Shown piece after piece: positions 10,057 to 21,114 of a DNA stretch of 63,865 nucleotides. Position 1 is the stretch's first letter, and each line of letters opens with the position of its first letter. Under the pieces are notes generated by a model. The model did not search any database. It was not told the DNA's origin and was given only the letters and a program-made list of their open reading frames with translations. This DNA comes from Nemertoderma westbladi (taxonomy: Eukaryota; Xenacoelomorpha; Nemertodermatida; Nemertodermatidae): contig JAUCBJ010007793.1 of NCBI GenBank assembly GCA_032718475.1, positions 1-63,865 on the forward strand, given 5' to 3'. Both the position numbers and the translations under genes were made by a program.

Positions 10057-13000
10057 CCGCTCCCAGAAAATGGGATTTAAGTCTATAAAATATAACAAAT
10101 CACAGTTTCTAAAATATAAAGATACTCTAAACAGTTAGTCTTTCTTACGCAGACGGCGTTTACGCAGTTTTTGAGGCTAGCAAGAGTCCTTTTCTCTTTG
10201 GAGCGAGCCACTTTACTAGGAGGGCTATAAATCCTGGGTGAAGGGTGCAATATGATTGCATCAGAAGGTGTAGGATTATGGTCGGGGTATCCGCCGTTTC
10301 GATATGCTTCTCCTCGAGCTGATTTTCCTCCGCTCGTAGCTGGATACGTTCATCCAAAACTCTCGCAGAGAATAGGGTTTTCTAAGCTTGATATCTTCTT
10401 AGAGATTCGAGATTTCCCAATCGAACTGAGATAAGGCCAATTCGTTTATCGATTGGACTTACTGTTATAACTTACGTTTATCTGAACAAACGCAGGTTTC
10501 TTTTTTGATCTTTTTAGAATAGCGTTTAACTCGTTTCGTACAACGCTCTCCTTCACCTTGATGAAGGGTTGTATAGCGTTAAACGGGAACGACCATACGG
10601 TTGGATAGTGATATTAGGTGTCTGCGTCACAATCCGGCTAGGTAAGATGGGCGGCTAGCTAGAAATCATTGTCGGAGTGTTACCGATTAATTGTTAGGGT
10701 AGCACTAGATCTTTGAACAGTGAATACATTCCGCGAGGATCCGCGACACCACCAGGATCGCAGGTCTGAGGTCCAACTAAGGAATGAGGAGGTTTGACCG
10801 AGTATTCCGGGACTCTGATCGTAGGTTTACTCCAGGATCGTTCGAGCCGAGTGAGCATAGGTGATACGTCAAACAAGTTTCGCTCGAAACTCCAGTAAAT
10901 ATAACGAGCACAACTGTGTTTAACACAACGTTTCCGTGGATGTTTATGTCTTTCCGTTTATTTGCTGGGTCTAGGGCATTTATCGTAATAATACCAAAGA
11001 CGCACGCCTGGTAGGGGAAATGCGGATGATATTTATTTGTTGTTACAATGCTTCTATCAAGAATTCCAAATATATGTTGGAGTTACCGCGTTTATTTGTT
11101 TCTTTAATGTCTTTTCTTTCGAGTCGATTTCGAATAGGATTTTCGCATTAGAATTTTGGTTTATCGTTTCGACTCCTCTGGGTAGGATATGTTCGACATA
11201 GTCCGTATCGTGTAAATTGATAGAATGGCCAATGGTTAAGAAGTCCATATACATACCATTACAATGCGTGTAGCGAGCGGTGAATTTTCCATAGTCCAAT
11301 TCACGCGTAAGTTACTTCCAGGAAATCGTAGGTTCGATATAACGACCATCATCCTTCGTAGTAGTTGGACTAATATCACCGCGTATCAAGCTATCAACAA
11401 ACGTTTGAAAGTAGAGTATATCGCTCCCCGATACCAAGACCATCTTCTATCAACTCCGTCATATCTGCTATATATGAGTTTATCCATATTATAATGAGTT
11501 TATATTTAGGCTAGCGAGCGTCGCTGCCTACCCCAATCAGCCCCCGGACAGTGCGAGATCCTCAGCGCAGATGTGTCGTCGCCGCTGTACTTTCGCCAAC
11601 GACGTAGCCGCACAACGACAACGACAACCGGCACAAGTCACTCGACTGTCCGTCCCAAAGGCTTAGATACACCTCAGGTTCTTACTGGAGAGTTAGGGTT
11701 ACTTTCACAATTGCGACTCGCTACTGTAAACACACCTTAGTAGTAACATTCGCCTATAAACTCACAAATACCACACACACAACTTGTCACAAATTACACA
11801 CACTCGGGTCACTTGTCCGTTAGTCAGTGCCTTCCAGAATGTCACGTTATTATCATGTATCCTTGGATACTAGCAGTGCGCTATTTATTCCCTATGCTAT
11901 TCAATGGGACAAGCTTTCTATTGTTCTTTTAACTCAATTCTAATTCTAGCGTGGTTGTTGCTATGGTGACATTATGCAAAGCTAGCGGTAGAATTAGGGT
12001 AATTCCAATGCATACAGATCTGGGATGTTATTTAATAGTAATTCTTTAATGATCAATGTTCTGTTTTATACATGACTTTATGAATTTTATCGGCTATTGA
12101 CTAGGTTTGGGAGACTTTCGCACACTCATACGCATGATAAGATAAATCTCCGCTCCCGTGATCTATTAATTAATGGAATTTTGGGAATGTTATAAATTGC
12201 GTAAAAATGGCAATTTATTAAATTCATTAAAAGGCATGAATTTAAATTATTCCCTGAAATTTTATTATTTAATAATTAAATGGACATATTTTGATTCTAG
12301 AATATGTCTGGGGACACAAGATCCTTAATTCTATGACAATTGTCTTTTTAAGAATATCGGTAAATGCTACGATATCTTAATTGACTAGAATTGTTGAAGG
12401 ATCTGAATTTTACAGATTTTGATTTATTAGATTTGCAAATATTAAATAATTAATATTTGAGATGGGCACCGATTTATTCCAGAACTTGTCTGGGGACGTT
12501 AACCACTGATTCTAAAATTTGTCTTTCAAGTATATCGGTGGGTGCCGCGATATCTTAATCGACTAGAATTGCAGATGGTCAAAGGGTTTAACAGATTAAT
12601 TTGCGTTGTACGCTACTGTTAAAGGGACATCACGCTACTATATGTATTATTTAATATACGGTATGAGAGCAATATCGCACGAAGCAATGTCAGTGTGAAG
12701 AGGCAAGTCGTTTCCAAGGTCTACCCAGAGCTTGGTTTAGCCGAGACACGAGGATCTGAACTTTGCATTCCTAATACTCTGCCTACCAATAATACTTGAA
12801 TATAGTAGTGGCTTTATTGTACTTTAATAAGTACGGACATTTCATCTTACTGTAGTCACGTATTTATAATATGATACGGACAGTAAGGAAAGAGAAAAAG
12901 AATTATTTCTTGCCGTCGCATTAAATATAATATATACGTAATTACGTACGCAATAAACACGAATATATTGCACTTATTCTACTAAATAATCGCTAAAATA

Positions 13001-13122
13001 ACATTCTACTGAATAAAATTAAAGAAAACGATTATAATAAAATTACATAGTAATACATACAGAAATATAAAAATAATAAAATAATATAAAATAATAGAGT
13101 CACACACCCACTCCATATGTTG
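10057..13122 (-). other. BEL internal 3' region, no recognised gene
   Basis: In an intact BEL element the integrase would end near here, but no integrase motif exists in any frame. The part at 10150-11700 is more GC-rich and less stop-dense than the rest, with only short frames on both strands (for example minus 11057-11299). This could be a degraded captured sequence or an envelope-like remnant. The part at 11700-13122 is AT-rich and contains a diverged duplication at 12285-12620. Confidence 0.45.
12285..12620. repeat. Diverged tandem duplication, about 190-bp unit
   Basis: Two successive segments share TTGTCTGGGGAC, AATATCGGT or TATATCGGT, CGATATCTTAAT and GACTAGAATTG in the same order, offset by about 190 bp. 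Identity is moderate, so the duplication is older than the BEL insertion suggested by its LTRs, or is a family feature. Confidence 0.65.
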
Positions 13123-16100
13123 TTACGTTATGGAGTCCCTAGATGTTTGAAGGATTAGGGAGGTGGTCGTGGGAAGAGAATCTTGCCTTCCACAGTTTCC
13201 GGAGAGTCCTCCATTCCCTTCCGGTAAACACAAACGACCAGCTGGGCGATTGAGTCGCTGCATCCCGAATACAATTCCAGGTTTCCTCTTCGTCCTGGAA
13301 TAGTGACGATAGAAACATCGCTCTAAGTACACGACGGCCTTACAAAGCCGATTCCAGGAGCTATAGTGGTCCGTCGCTCCCTGCAGGAGAGGTGAGAGTC
13401 CCTGCGAGACGTCTGATGTTCCAGAGCTCCAATCGCTCTCTCTGATCTTCATGAAGGATCCACTCGCGGTGGGGAGGTCCAGATCCACGGCGTCGTCCCT
13501 GGCAATATGTAATACCGACAGATCTATCCCGGGTTCAAATAACTCCGCTCCACCCGTCCGGGTTTTAGGTTTAACTTTCTCCGCTCCCTTGGCTGGTCTA
13601 ATCTCAGTCGGAGTAAGATGGGGAGGCCATTCATCCTCCTTACTCAGGAAGTCGGGTTCACCTAACCGGTCTGTAGTATCTGTCAGTTCTTGAGGAGTTG
13701 CTCCTCTGGAAGCGATGTCAGTTGGATTAAACTTCTTGGGGCAATATCTCCATTGATCTACATTGGAGCTAAGATTGTCATTATCTGAGGAGTGTGGTGT
13801 TCCTTCAGTTGGGTCGTCTCCCTCACTAGTATCATCTTCCCATTCACTCACCTGGCGGACGCGATCTTGAAGCAGTCTTTCTCTGAGCGTTCTTCGGGAA
13901 GGTCCAGTAAGGTACCAACCTACTCTAGTTCTTACCGCATAGGTCTGAAGTGGTTGCGGTTGAGCAGGTCGTTTCTCCAATGTCTCCAGCGCCTCATGCG
14001 CGTTTTGGCCGATGAGTATTTGCACTCCAGGATAATCAGTCTGGAATCGAGGTATGTTAAGATGTTGGATGCTCTCATCCTCGTCCCAATTATAAAGGTC
14101 TGCTTGAGTAGTAGCGAAGTTCTTTATAGCCACCATTTTCACTGACCTTATGCTATGTTCTCCTAGTTCGTCCTGGGGGGTGGACAACGCGCCTACATAA
14201 TAATCCGCTGTTACTGTAGATTTCCAAACTTGCATAATGCCTGACATGTTTAGCTTAGTTCGGAACTTGGGTTGTCCAGCAAATATGTCTTCGGCTAGCT
14301 CTTTGTCGATGAATGTTCCTGTGCTACCGGAGTCCAGGAGGGCGTTCACTATATAGCTCTTCTGAGGTCCGTGGACCCGTAACTGGACTACAGGAAATTC
14401 TCGGATTCCTACATTTGAAGTTGGCGCTTTCCAAGATTGTTGTTGATCTGAAGTAGTTAGGGTGAGGTCGCTGTCTGTGTCTTTCTCATACATGAGTGCT
14501 CGATACACTGCGGTGGTGTTTATTAAGTAACAGGATTCGTTTTGGTCGGAGAATTCGTCCGTATAGAATCCTTCCATCTCAGATTGATCAGTGTCGTTCA
14601 CATCACTGAATTGGACATGTAGTTCGGAATCACTCACCTGACTCGGACTATTTCGCTCGAATTCAGTGTGCAACAAGATATGATGTTTCGCACCGCACTT
14701 TGCACACCTTGCGTCGGAGTAACAGGTTCGCCGTTGGTGTCCTCGTCTGAGGCAATTATAACACAACCGCTTATCCCACATGACTTCATGTCTATCCTCG
14801 AGTGATTTCCTCAGGAATTCATCACACACATTCAAACGGTGGGGCCCGTCGCACAGCACACATTTTGGCTTGATGTTACTTACTTTAACCTGTGCTATGT
14901 GGTGCACACTTGTTCTTTCCTCGGGCTTTCTCACCTGAATTCTTTTAGGAGACGTAGGAGGGGTTTTTTGTACCGGTTCCCTTCTGTCATTGGGTCGAGA
15001 CTTGGATTTACTTACCTGATCTTTAGGCATTTTATTGACATAATAAGACCTGTCAGTGTCTTTCCCGCTGTCCTCTCCTTGAGAGGTTTGGCTTTCACCG
15101 TCGTCGGTATAACATACTGGTGTTACCCTTCTCCTAGAAACGGGTTTCTCACTTACCTTACTTTCTGCTGTCTTCTCTCTGGACTGCTTTATGAGCTGTA
15201 ATTTCACTTCGCCATCCAAGAATGTCATGAGATCAGTCATGGTAGGGTCTCGTTGTTGTTGTTCCATCATGTATAACACTTTCTTGTCCCAGCGTGTACC
15301 TACTCCACCCTTCGGTAAAGTAGAAGCCACTGCTCTAATAACCATAGCGCTCTGATACTCATGAGACTTACCTAGCCAATCTAATTGTCTGCAGATCTCC
15401 TGAATTTCATCGGAAAACTCTATAATCCCGCTGCTAATAAACTTTCGGGGCGCTACCAACTTTGCATACAAATACCCAGCTATGTTATTCCTATTACCAT
15501 ACCTGATGTTTAGTGTATCCCAAACTTGTCTTAATCCGTCTGGATGTCCAATAAACTTTAACGCCATTAACTTGGGAGATCCTTCCAAGCACTCTATGAG
15601 GAATCTAAGTTTCTCTCCATTAGATAGTACAGAGTTCTGTATGTTATCTTTGTAATATTCATTAAAAGGTAACCATTTCATCTCATCTCCATTGAACTTG
15701 ACGATCTCTCCAACCTTTACCGCTTGTCGGGCTTCGGTTCTAGCCATTTGGCGTGTAAAACTTTCTTGAGCCATCGTATTATTGAATAGAGAATTATCGG
15801 TATATAAGTTTCTCGGATTATTATCAAGTCTAGATGAGATATCATTATCAACAGGTTTATAATTACCCTTAATAGGGTTTACTATAGGAGTTTCTACTTC
15901 GCTAGCAGTATAGATGCGTGTAGGCTCCACACCTTGCGCATGGGATACTTCAGACCTAACGGGTTGACACATTGTTACAGGGGGTGGTGGTATACCCTTT
16001 TGTGTGTTCACTAATTTATCGCGTTCTAGCGCGATACTTTGCTGCACTTCTTGCAACTCTAGTCTACTTTCCCTTACTGTGCCCTTGAATTGCTGAACAG

Positions 16101-17508
16101 TCTCCTGCATCTGCCCGAGCAGGAGATCCATCCCCCGCCGTCTCTCGTCCACCCATTCGACCGCAGAAGCAGGAATCGCCAACGTTGTAGCGGGCGGACG
16201 AGGGACAACGGGCGACAAATCATGAATATTTCGCTCGGGGTCCAGGACCTGAACTGTCTCCTGGGCAGTTCTACTGGGCACAGGTAGCTTAGTGCTATGC
16301 AGAGGGAATTTAGAGGTAGCTTCAGGGAGCACAGGTGTGTCTATCACCGAAGGGGTGATTTCAAGAACAGGCCTAATTATTTCAGGCTCATCTACTATAG
16401 TAGGGAGTCTTTCTATTTTAATTATTTGGTCTGTGGGTTCTGTACTACCTAAGTTTGTGTTATTTAGTTGCCTTCTAACAGCTGGAGGCAAATCAGGCAA
16501 TTTCTGACGGTGGGATGTTCTTCTACGTCTGCTTAGACGAGATCTATTTCCTTTGCCTTCGGTATCGGTGGTATCGCCTTCCTCAGATGATGTATATCCC
16601 TGTCTTTTGGGAGTAGATCGATTCATCATCTGCATATTACTAGCTGTTAACTGTTTATTTATGCAGTCTTGATTCTCCTGAATGTTTTCCAATTCTAATT
16701 GGGTGATCTCTTCAGCCGCTCTCCGTTCTGCTTCTGCCACCGCTATCTTTCTTTCCGCTTCTGCCGCTGCCACTGCCGCCTTTGCTTCTGCCGCTTTTGC
16801 CTCTGCCGCTGCCGCTGCCGCTGCTATTTTCTTTCTGTCTTCTATAAGTTTTTTCTTTACTTGCTCTTCTTGGACTCTAGTGATGCGGAGGAGTTCATCA
16901 AATTTAGCTTGGTTCGCAGCTAACATTTCCGCATCGATTGCGTCCAGCACAAGCTTGGTTCCTTCACTATTAGGGCTGAGCCCCTCCAGCCTTCTCCTCA
17001 ACTCTTCATCTCCTACAAAGCGTTGATAGTCTGACAGATAGATGTCAATAGCATCCCTCTTATGCGGTTTCTCTGCTGTCACTTCGCTTTCTTCTTGAGA
17101 AAAAGTGGCGTCGGTTGATTCTTCATAGGTTGGCCGCTCATCATAAACCTTATCCGCCATCTTCGCTCCGCGTTCGGGCGTCCGCTCAACAGTATCCGAA
17201 CTACTGGAGCTCTCGGGCCGCTGAGAACTAGGTTCTTGGCTAGGAGGTTGCTGCTGTTTGGCAGCTGCTTCTTGATCCCGCTTAACTTGGGCCCGAGTAC
17301 CGATGATAGACCTACGGCACTTCACTAACTTCGCGAATTGCGAAATTGCTTCTACTAACCTAGGTTCTGACACAGCTACTGTAGGGGTTGTCTTTCTTAC
17401 AGTAGGAGGGGTTTCAGACCTCGGTCTGGGATTCTCTATACTCCTATCTGATAAACAGACTGTTGTTTCTAGGAGACTATCTGACAGAGTTTGCCTTGTG
17501 TCAGACAT
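13123..17508 (-). CDS. BEL Gag-protease with internally deleted Pol remnant
   Basis: This is a 1,461-residue frame starting at ATG 17508. Residues about 210-262 are an Ala/Glu-rich coiled coil. Residues 590-770 match the BEL capsid region (DUF1759-like), starting MARTEARQ. Residues 880-940 hold cysteine-histidine knuckles (CVLCDGPH, CYNCLRRGHQ, CAKCGAKHH). The aspartic protease motif LLDSGSTGTF is near 1057, and the following DUF1758-like segment ends near VRTRVGWYLTG at 1199. After an acidic linker the frame jumps in phase to QWRYCPKKFNPTDIASRG near 1251, which in intact relatives lies at the end of RNase H. The entire reverse transcriptase and most of RNase H are therefore missing. The frame ends before the integrase core. 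Expected products are virus-like particle proteins and a protease only. Confidence 0.85.
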   Translation of the reverse strand: MSDTRQTLSDSLLETTVCLSDRSIENPRPRSETPPTVRKTTPTVAVSEPRLVEAISQFAKLVKCRRSIIGTRAQVKRDQEAAAKQQQPPSQEPSSQRPESSSSSDTVERTPERGAKMADKVYDERPTYEESTDATFSQEESEVTAEKPHKRDAIDIYLSDYQRFVGDEELRRRLEGLSPNSEGTKLVLDAIDAEMLAANQAKFDELLRITRVQEEQVKKKLIEDRKKIAAAAAAAEAKAAEAKAAVAAAEAERKIAVAEAERRAAEEITQLELENIQENQDCINKQLTASNMQMMNRSTPKRQGYTSSEEGDTTDTEGKGNRSRLSRRRRTSHRQKLPDLPPAVRRQLNNTNLGSTEPTDQIIKIERLPTIVDEPEIIRPVLEITPSVIDTPVLPEATSKFPLHSTKLPVPSRTAQETVQVLDPERNIHDLSPVVPRPPATTLAIPASAVEWVDERRRGMDLLLGQMQETVQQFKGTVRESRLELQEVQQSIALERDKLVNTQKGIPPPPVTMCQPVRSEVSHAQGVEPTRIYTASEVETPIVNPIKGNYKPVDNDISSRLDNNPRNLYTDNSLFNNTMAQESFTRQMARTEARQAVKVGEIVKFNGDEMKWLPFNEYYKDNIQNSVLSNGEKLRFLIECLEGSPKLMALKFIGHPDGLRQVWDTLNIRYGNRNNIAGYLYAKLVAPRKFISSGIIEFSDEIQEICRQLDWLGKSHEYQSAMVIRAVASTLPKGGVGTRWDKKVLYMMEQQQRDPTMTDLMTFLDGEVKLQLIKQSREKTAESKVSEKPVSRRRVTPVCYTDDGESQTSQGEDSGKDTDRSYYVNKMPKDQVSKSKSRPNDRREPVQKTPPTSPKRIQVRKPEERTSVHHIAQVKVSNIKPKCVLCDGPHRLNVCDEFLRKSLEDRHEVMWDKRLCYNCLRRGHQRRTCYSDARCAKCGAKHHILLHTEFERNSPSQVSDSELHVQFSDVNDTDQSEMEGFYTDEFSDQNESCYLINTTAVYRALMYEKDTDSDLTLTTSDQQQSWKAPTSNVGIREFPVVQLRVHGPQKSYIVNALLDSGSTGTFIDKELAEDIFAGQPKFRTKLNMSGIMQVWKSTVTADYYVGALSTPQDELGEHSIRSVKMVAIKNFATTQADLYNWDEDESIQHLNIPRFQTDYPGVQILIGQNAHEALETLEKRPAQPQPLQTYAVRTRVGWYLTGPSRRTLRERLLQDRVRQVSEWEDDTSEGDDPTEGTPHSSDNDNLSSNVDQWRYCPKKFNPTDIASRGATPQELTDTTDRLGEPDFLSKEDEWPPHLTPTEIRPAKGAEKVKPKTRTGGAELFEPGIDLSVLHIARDDAVDLDLPTASGSFMKIRESDWSSGTSDVSQGLSPLLQGATDHYSSWNRLCKAVVYLERCFYRHYSRTKRKPGIVFGMQRLNRPAGRLCLPEGNGGLSGNCGRQDSLPTTTSLILQTSRDSIT

Positions 17509-19688
17509 GTTTGTTTGTACAGTTGGATGCCTACTGCTATATTACAGTCTAAGCAAGTCTAGTAATTCAATATTAACTGTTAGCCTAGTAATTAATTATC
17601 GATACTGCTACTCAGTGTAGCGTGATATATATATAATATATTAGAATATTGGTATGCTTATAGTATATATAACTATATAAGTATTATTACAGACTAGGTT
17701 TATCACAGAATACCGGTATAATTTTAGCACAAATATATAAATATATAATAGGCCTATCGGGAATACCGGTATACAGCTTACAGTTTGTAGTATATATAAG
17801 TATAATTCTGGACTAGAATTAATTATAAAGTACCGGTATAATTTCAGCCTAAATTTATAGAAATAAAGATAATAGGCCTATCGTAAATACCGGTATATCA
17901 ATTATTTTAAATAATTGAATTTCTGAATTTTAGGGTTACTTGGTTACTTTACTTACTTTATTACCGTTATTTGAGCAGTAGTCCAACTGATATTGAGACC
18001 TAATGGTTGTATGGCAGGCCTACTATTTATAAATCGTTTGAGTTGATTTATAATATATATATACCCGTTGAAATGGGTTTTTGTCAATGTTTGAAATAAA
18101 TGTTATTATTTCTGGGGGGAGTCACTACACAGAAGCTGTGTGCTCTCAGTGGAGTGCTACTTGTTGGACACTAAAACAAATAATTCTAATTTACCTAAGT
18201 TACTTAATACTACAAATTACGTACGATTCGGGTTGAGATTACAATCTCTAAATAAACACAAAAATTTACAAAAAACACAAAATACGAAATTTTAGGGTAA
18301 TTTTACAAGAAGTCTACAAACCAGCCTGACAAAGGGTTAGAATCTGGTTATTACAACGGACAGGGTACTACGGTATTTGAAAATAATAAGTAGTAGTAAA
18401 TACACTGCGTTGTCCAGATAGGAAAATACCACCGCCTGACGACCTACAGCCGTATCGCTATAGGTACTACGTTATGTATCACGGAGTGTTCCTACCTAGA
18501 AGTTAATAGAGCTAATCGAACGTGCCTATCAACCACTTTACAACACAATTATAATGCCTACACTAATTACTTTCGGAAAGCACTGTACACTAAACCCTAA
18601 ATTAGGTACGAGTACTTGTACAACATATAATCGGTAGTTAAGAATATACTTGAACAGCTAAAAGAACCACGGCATCTGCTGGAGTGACCGGTGCACAAAA
18701 TCACCAGTCTTTACCTACGCCAAGCAGCCCGTGTAGTACCGGGGTTAATTTAACTATAGCGGTATGTATAACAAACACAATTATTGTAGGAACAAACTTG
18801 GGGAATGAATGTTGCGAATAATCGCATAAACTCTGAATAATAAATATTACACTACGCGTACAGACCACTCAAACAAAATGCAGACCAAATACTGATAGAC
18901 TACTATCAAGCCTAAACAAACTACGGTATATGCAGACTCCAAAATGATTAGTTAGTATGCGTTCTAACCCAGTAGTACGACTTATTCTTTAGATGGGGGT
19001 TTACCTTACAGCGATGGCTGCCCCTACTTCCTAACCGTTCTTTATCGGACAGATGCTTTGCACACACCGAAATTTCCTCAAACCCAACAACAGCCAGACA
19101 ACTATCCAGCCTACAAATTATCTAAATAAATTATACGCTACCCGTACAGACTACATAAACAAAGTACAGACCAAACGCTGGCGGACTCCTATCAGGCCTA
19201 AATAAACCACAGGACATGCAGACTCCAAAATGGTTAAGTAGTATGCGTTCTAACCCAGTAGTACGACTTATTCTTTAGATGGGGGTTTACCTTACCGCTA
19301 TGGCTGCCCCTACTTCCTAACCGTTCTTTATCGGACATACACTCTACATGCACTGCAATCCGTTCAGACCTAATCAACAGTTAGCCAACAGTCAAGCCTA
19401 CAAATTATCTGTACAATCTGAGCAGGGTTACACGCCTTCTGCTCAATATCAACCTACTAGTAAATAAAACTGACAGAAATAAGTAAACTATACAAAAGAA
19501 TGAGGGGTGATCAATCCCTATTCCCCTGGCAGCCCACAGTATACAATACCACAATCGAATAATACTGCTGTACCTGTACCGTAAGTAAGTACCGGTCCGG
19601 ATGATCAGGCAGTCAGGCCTACTGGTTACCGGTCGACCGGTACTTTCTACTAGATTGCTTACCGCAATCCAGAAGCAATATCCGTTAT
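17509..19688 (-). other. BEL 5' leader region
   Basis: This region lies between the 5' LTR and the Gag start. It holds an A+T-rich segment at 17600-18060 with repeated TACCGGTA and TAGGCCTA palindromes in two copies about 125 bp apart. The sequence TGGATTGCGG (minus strand, from 19671) is a possible primer-binding site, but lies 17 nt inside the LTR boundary and is not matched here to a known tRNA. Confidence 0.5.
18852..19338. repeat. Tandem duplication, 286-bp period, in the BEL leader
   Basis: The block from ACAGACCA to TTTATCGGACA occurs twice with an offset of 286 bp (for example GTATGCGTTCTAACCCAG at 18955 and 19241). Copies are nearly identical in the last 110 bp and more diverged before that. 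It could be a packaging-signal or promoter duplication; that role is inference. Confidence 0.85.
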
Positions 19689-20878
19689 TGTTCGCGCTTT
19701 CAGACCTTTGGCAGTTTAACCCGCCAAATTAGGATGTCTTCTAGATAATAAATCGCTTTAGCCTCTAACAAGTATTTGATTCACTACACTAGTTGAAACC
19801 AATCTGTGCGCGATCATTCACCCGTTGGATATACCCGGGAGATTGACTTCGAGGGCTTAATCGTATTGCTATGTAAGCCTAATGTATTATTCGACTGACA
19901 GCATTATATAATCTCTGACAATATTATTCACCTTCGGGGAATATTAACAGTTCCTTTAGGACGTGGCGCTCTATCTATATAAACAGAGTTATGACTTAAA
20001 CTACTCACAACGATATGGCTTAGTTACAATTCACATATATGGCGCATTCTTTAGGAAATGCTTCGTTATCAGTCTCACTCATACACAATGCTGCACAATA
20101 CTGCACACTAATCTGCCGATCTTCACTGATTTTAGTCACATATAAAAGGAACACAGACCGACTCATGTAGGGTCTATCAAATAACATTAGATTCACTTCA
20201 AACCACTTTAACATAAGTCGCAATCGTTATATGTAACCTTTCTCTCTTACCTTCGGTATATCAAGAATATTGGGTTTCGGGGTTATTTCTCGTTATTCCA
20301 AATATAATAATTCATCAACAAATATAACGAATAACCGACAGCAAAGCAGTAATGTTAAGTTAAGTTGCACAGTATGGGCCAGTTAACCAGTGTTAACCAG
20401 TGCAGATAACATTGAGTTACCCAGATAACGGATATATGTCCTTATAATTAAGCCTACTAGTGTTAGGCTAAAGCAGAAAAGCACAAAATATTCCAAAGCC
20501 GCTCTTCCTGGCTCAGGACAGAATGATAACACTGCCCATAATGAATTGCGTGATTTCTAGGAAATTTCTGTACAAGAGCCATAAAAATGCTCTGATTGGC
20601 TGACTGAACTAAGAGAGAACAAAGAAACAAAGAAATGTCGACGTGGCAATATCAGCTGTTAGCCGTCGTCATGGTAGCGACACTGTTTTCAAGAGTATCG
20701 AGCTTTTTGCGTCACGAAATTGCGGATTATGTCCTCTAAAGTACAAATACAGAAGAAATGGCTTTTATGTCCTCTAAAACACCAGTACAGCAAGGACACG
20801 GCCTTTTTATGCCTGGTAAACCAACCACAGAGTACTTTACGGGGATAATAACCGGCTAATTACGCAAAAGCTTTTATA
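19689..20878 (-). repeat. BEL 5' LTR
   Basis: Pairs with 8867-10056 and has equal length. Its outer end has TA where the 3' LTR has the canonical TG, read on the minus strand, a single substitution at the terminus. Confidence 0.92.
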
Positions 20879-21114
20879 CATTTTTAAAATTTAAGATTCC
20901 CTGATTGTCTCCTATAATTTTAGAGGGTGGGTAAAGTTGCCTTTGAAAATGTGCTATTAAATACCAACTTTGGCCCAAATTGCTATACAGGCTTTACAGA
21001 GAACCTTTATTCAGTTATCAGTTTACAAAGTTGTTCTTTCAGCCCTGTTGTTCTTGCTTGCTGTCTACCAGTACCTCTACCACCCTACTTTATCATATCA
21101 TATCATACTGTATC

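Larger units (their letters stand above)
8867..20878 (-). mobile_element. BEL/Pao LTR retrotransposon, complete ends, internally deleted
   Basis: Two direct repeats of exactly 1,190 bp (8867-10056 and 19689-20878) bound this element, and a 5-bp target duplication CATTT flanks it (8862-8866 and 20879-20883). I saw about four differences between the LTRs, so insertion was recent. The coding strand is minus: 5' leader 17509-19688, one long frame 13123-17508, then 3 kb without a recognised gene. The purine tract TGGGAGCGG, on the minus strand, abuts the 3' LTR. Reverse transcriptase, RNase H and integrase are absent, so any movement would need proteins from another copy. Confidence 0.92.

Noticed and set aside
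16682-17026. Plus-strand frames with Ala/Ser or Cys/Phe-rich peptides
   Set aside because: They are antisense to the Ala-rich coiled coil of the BEL Gag.
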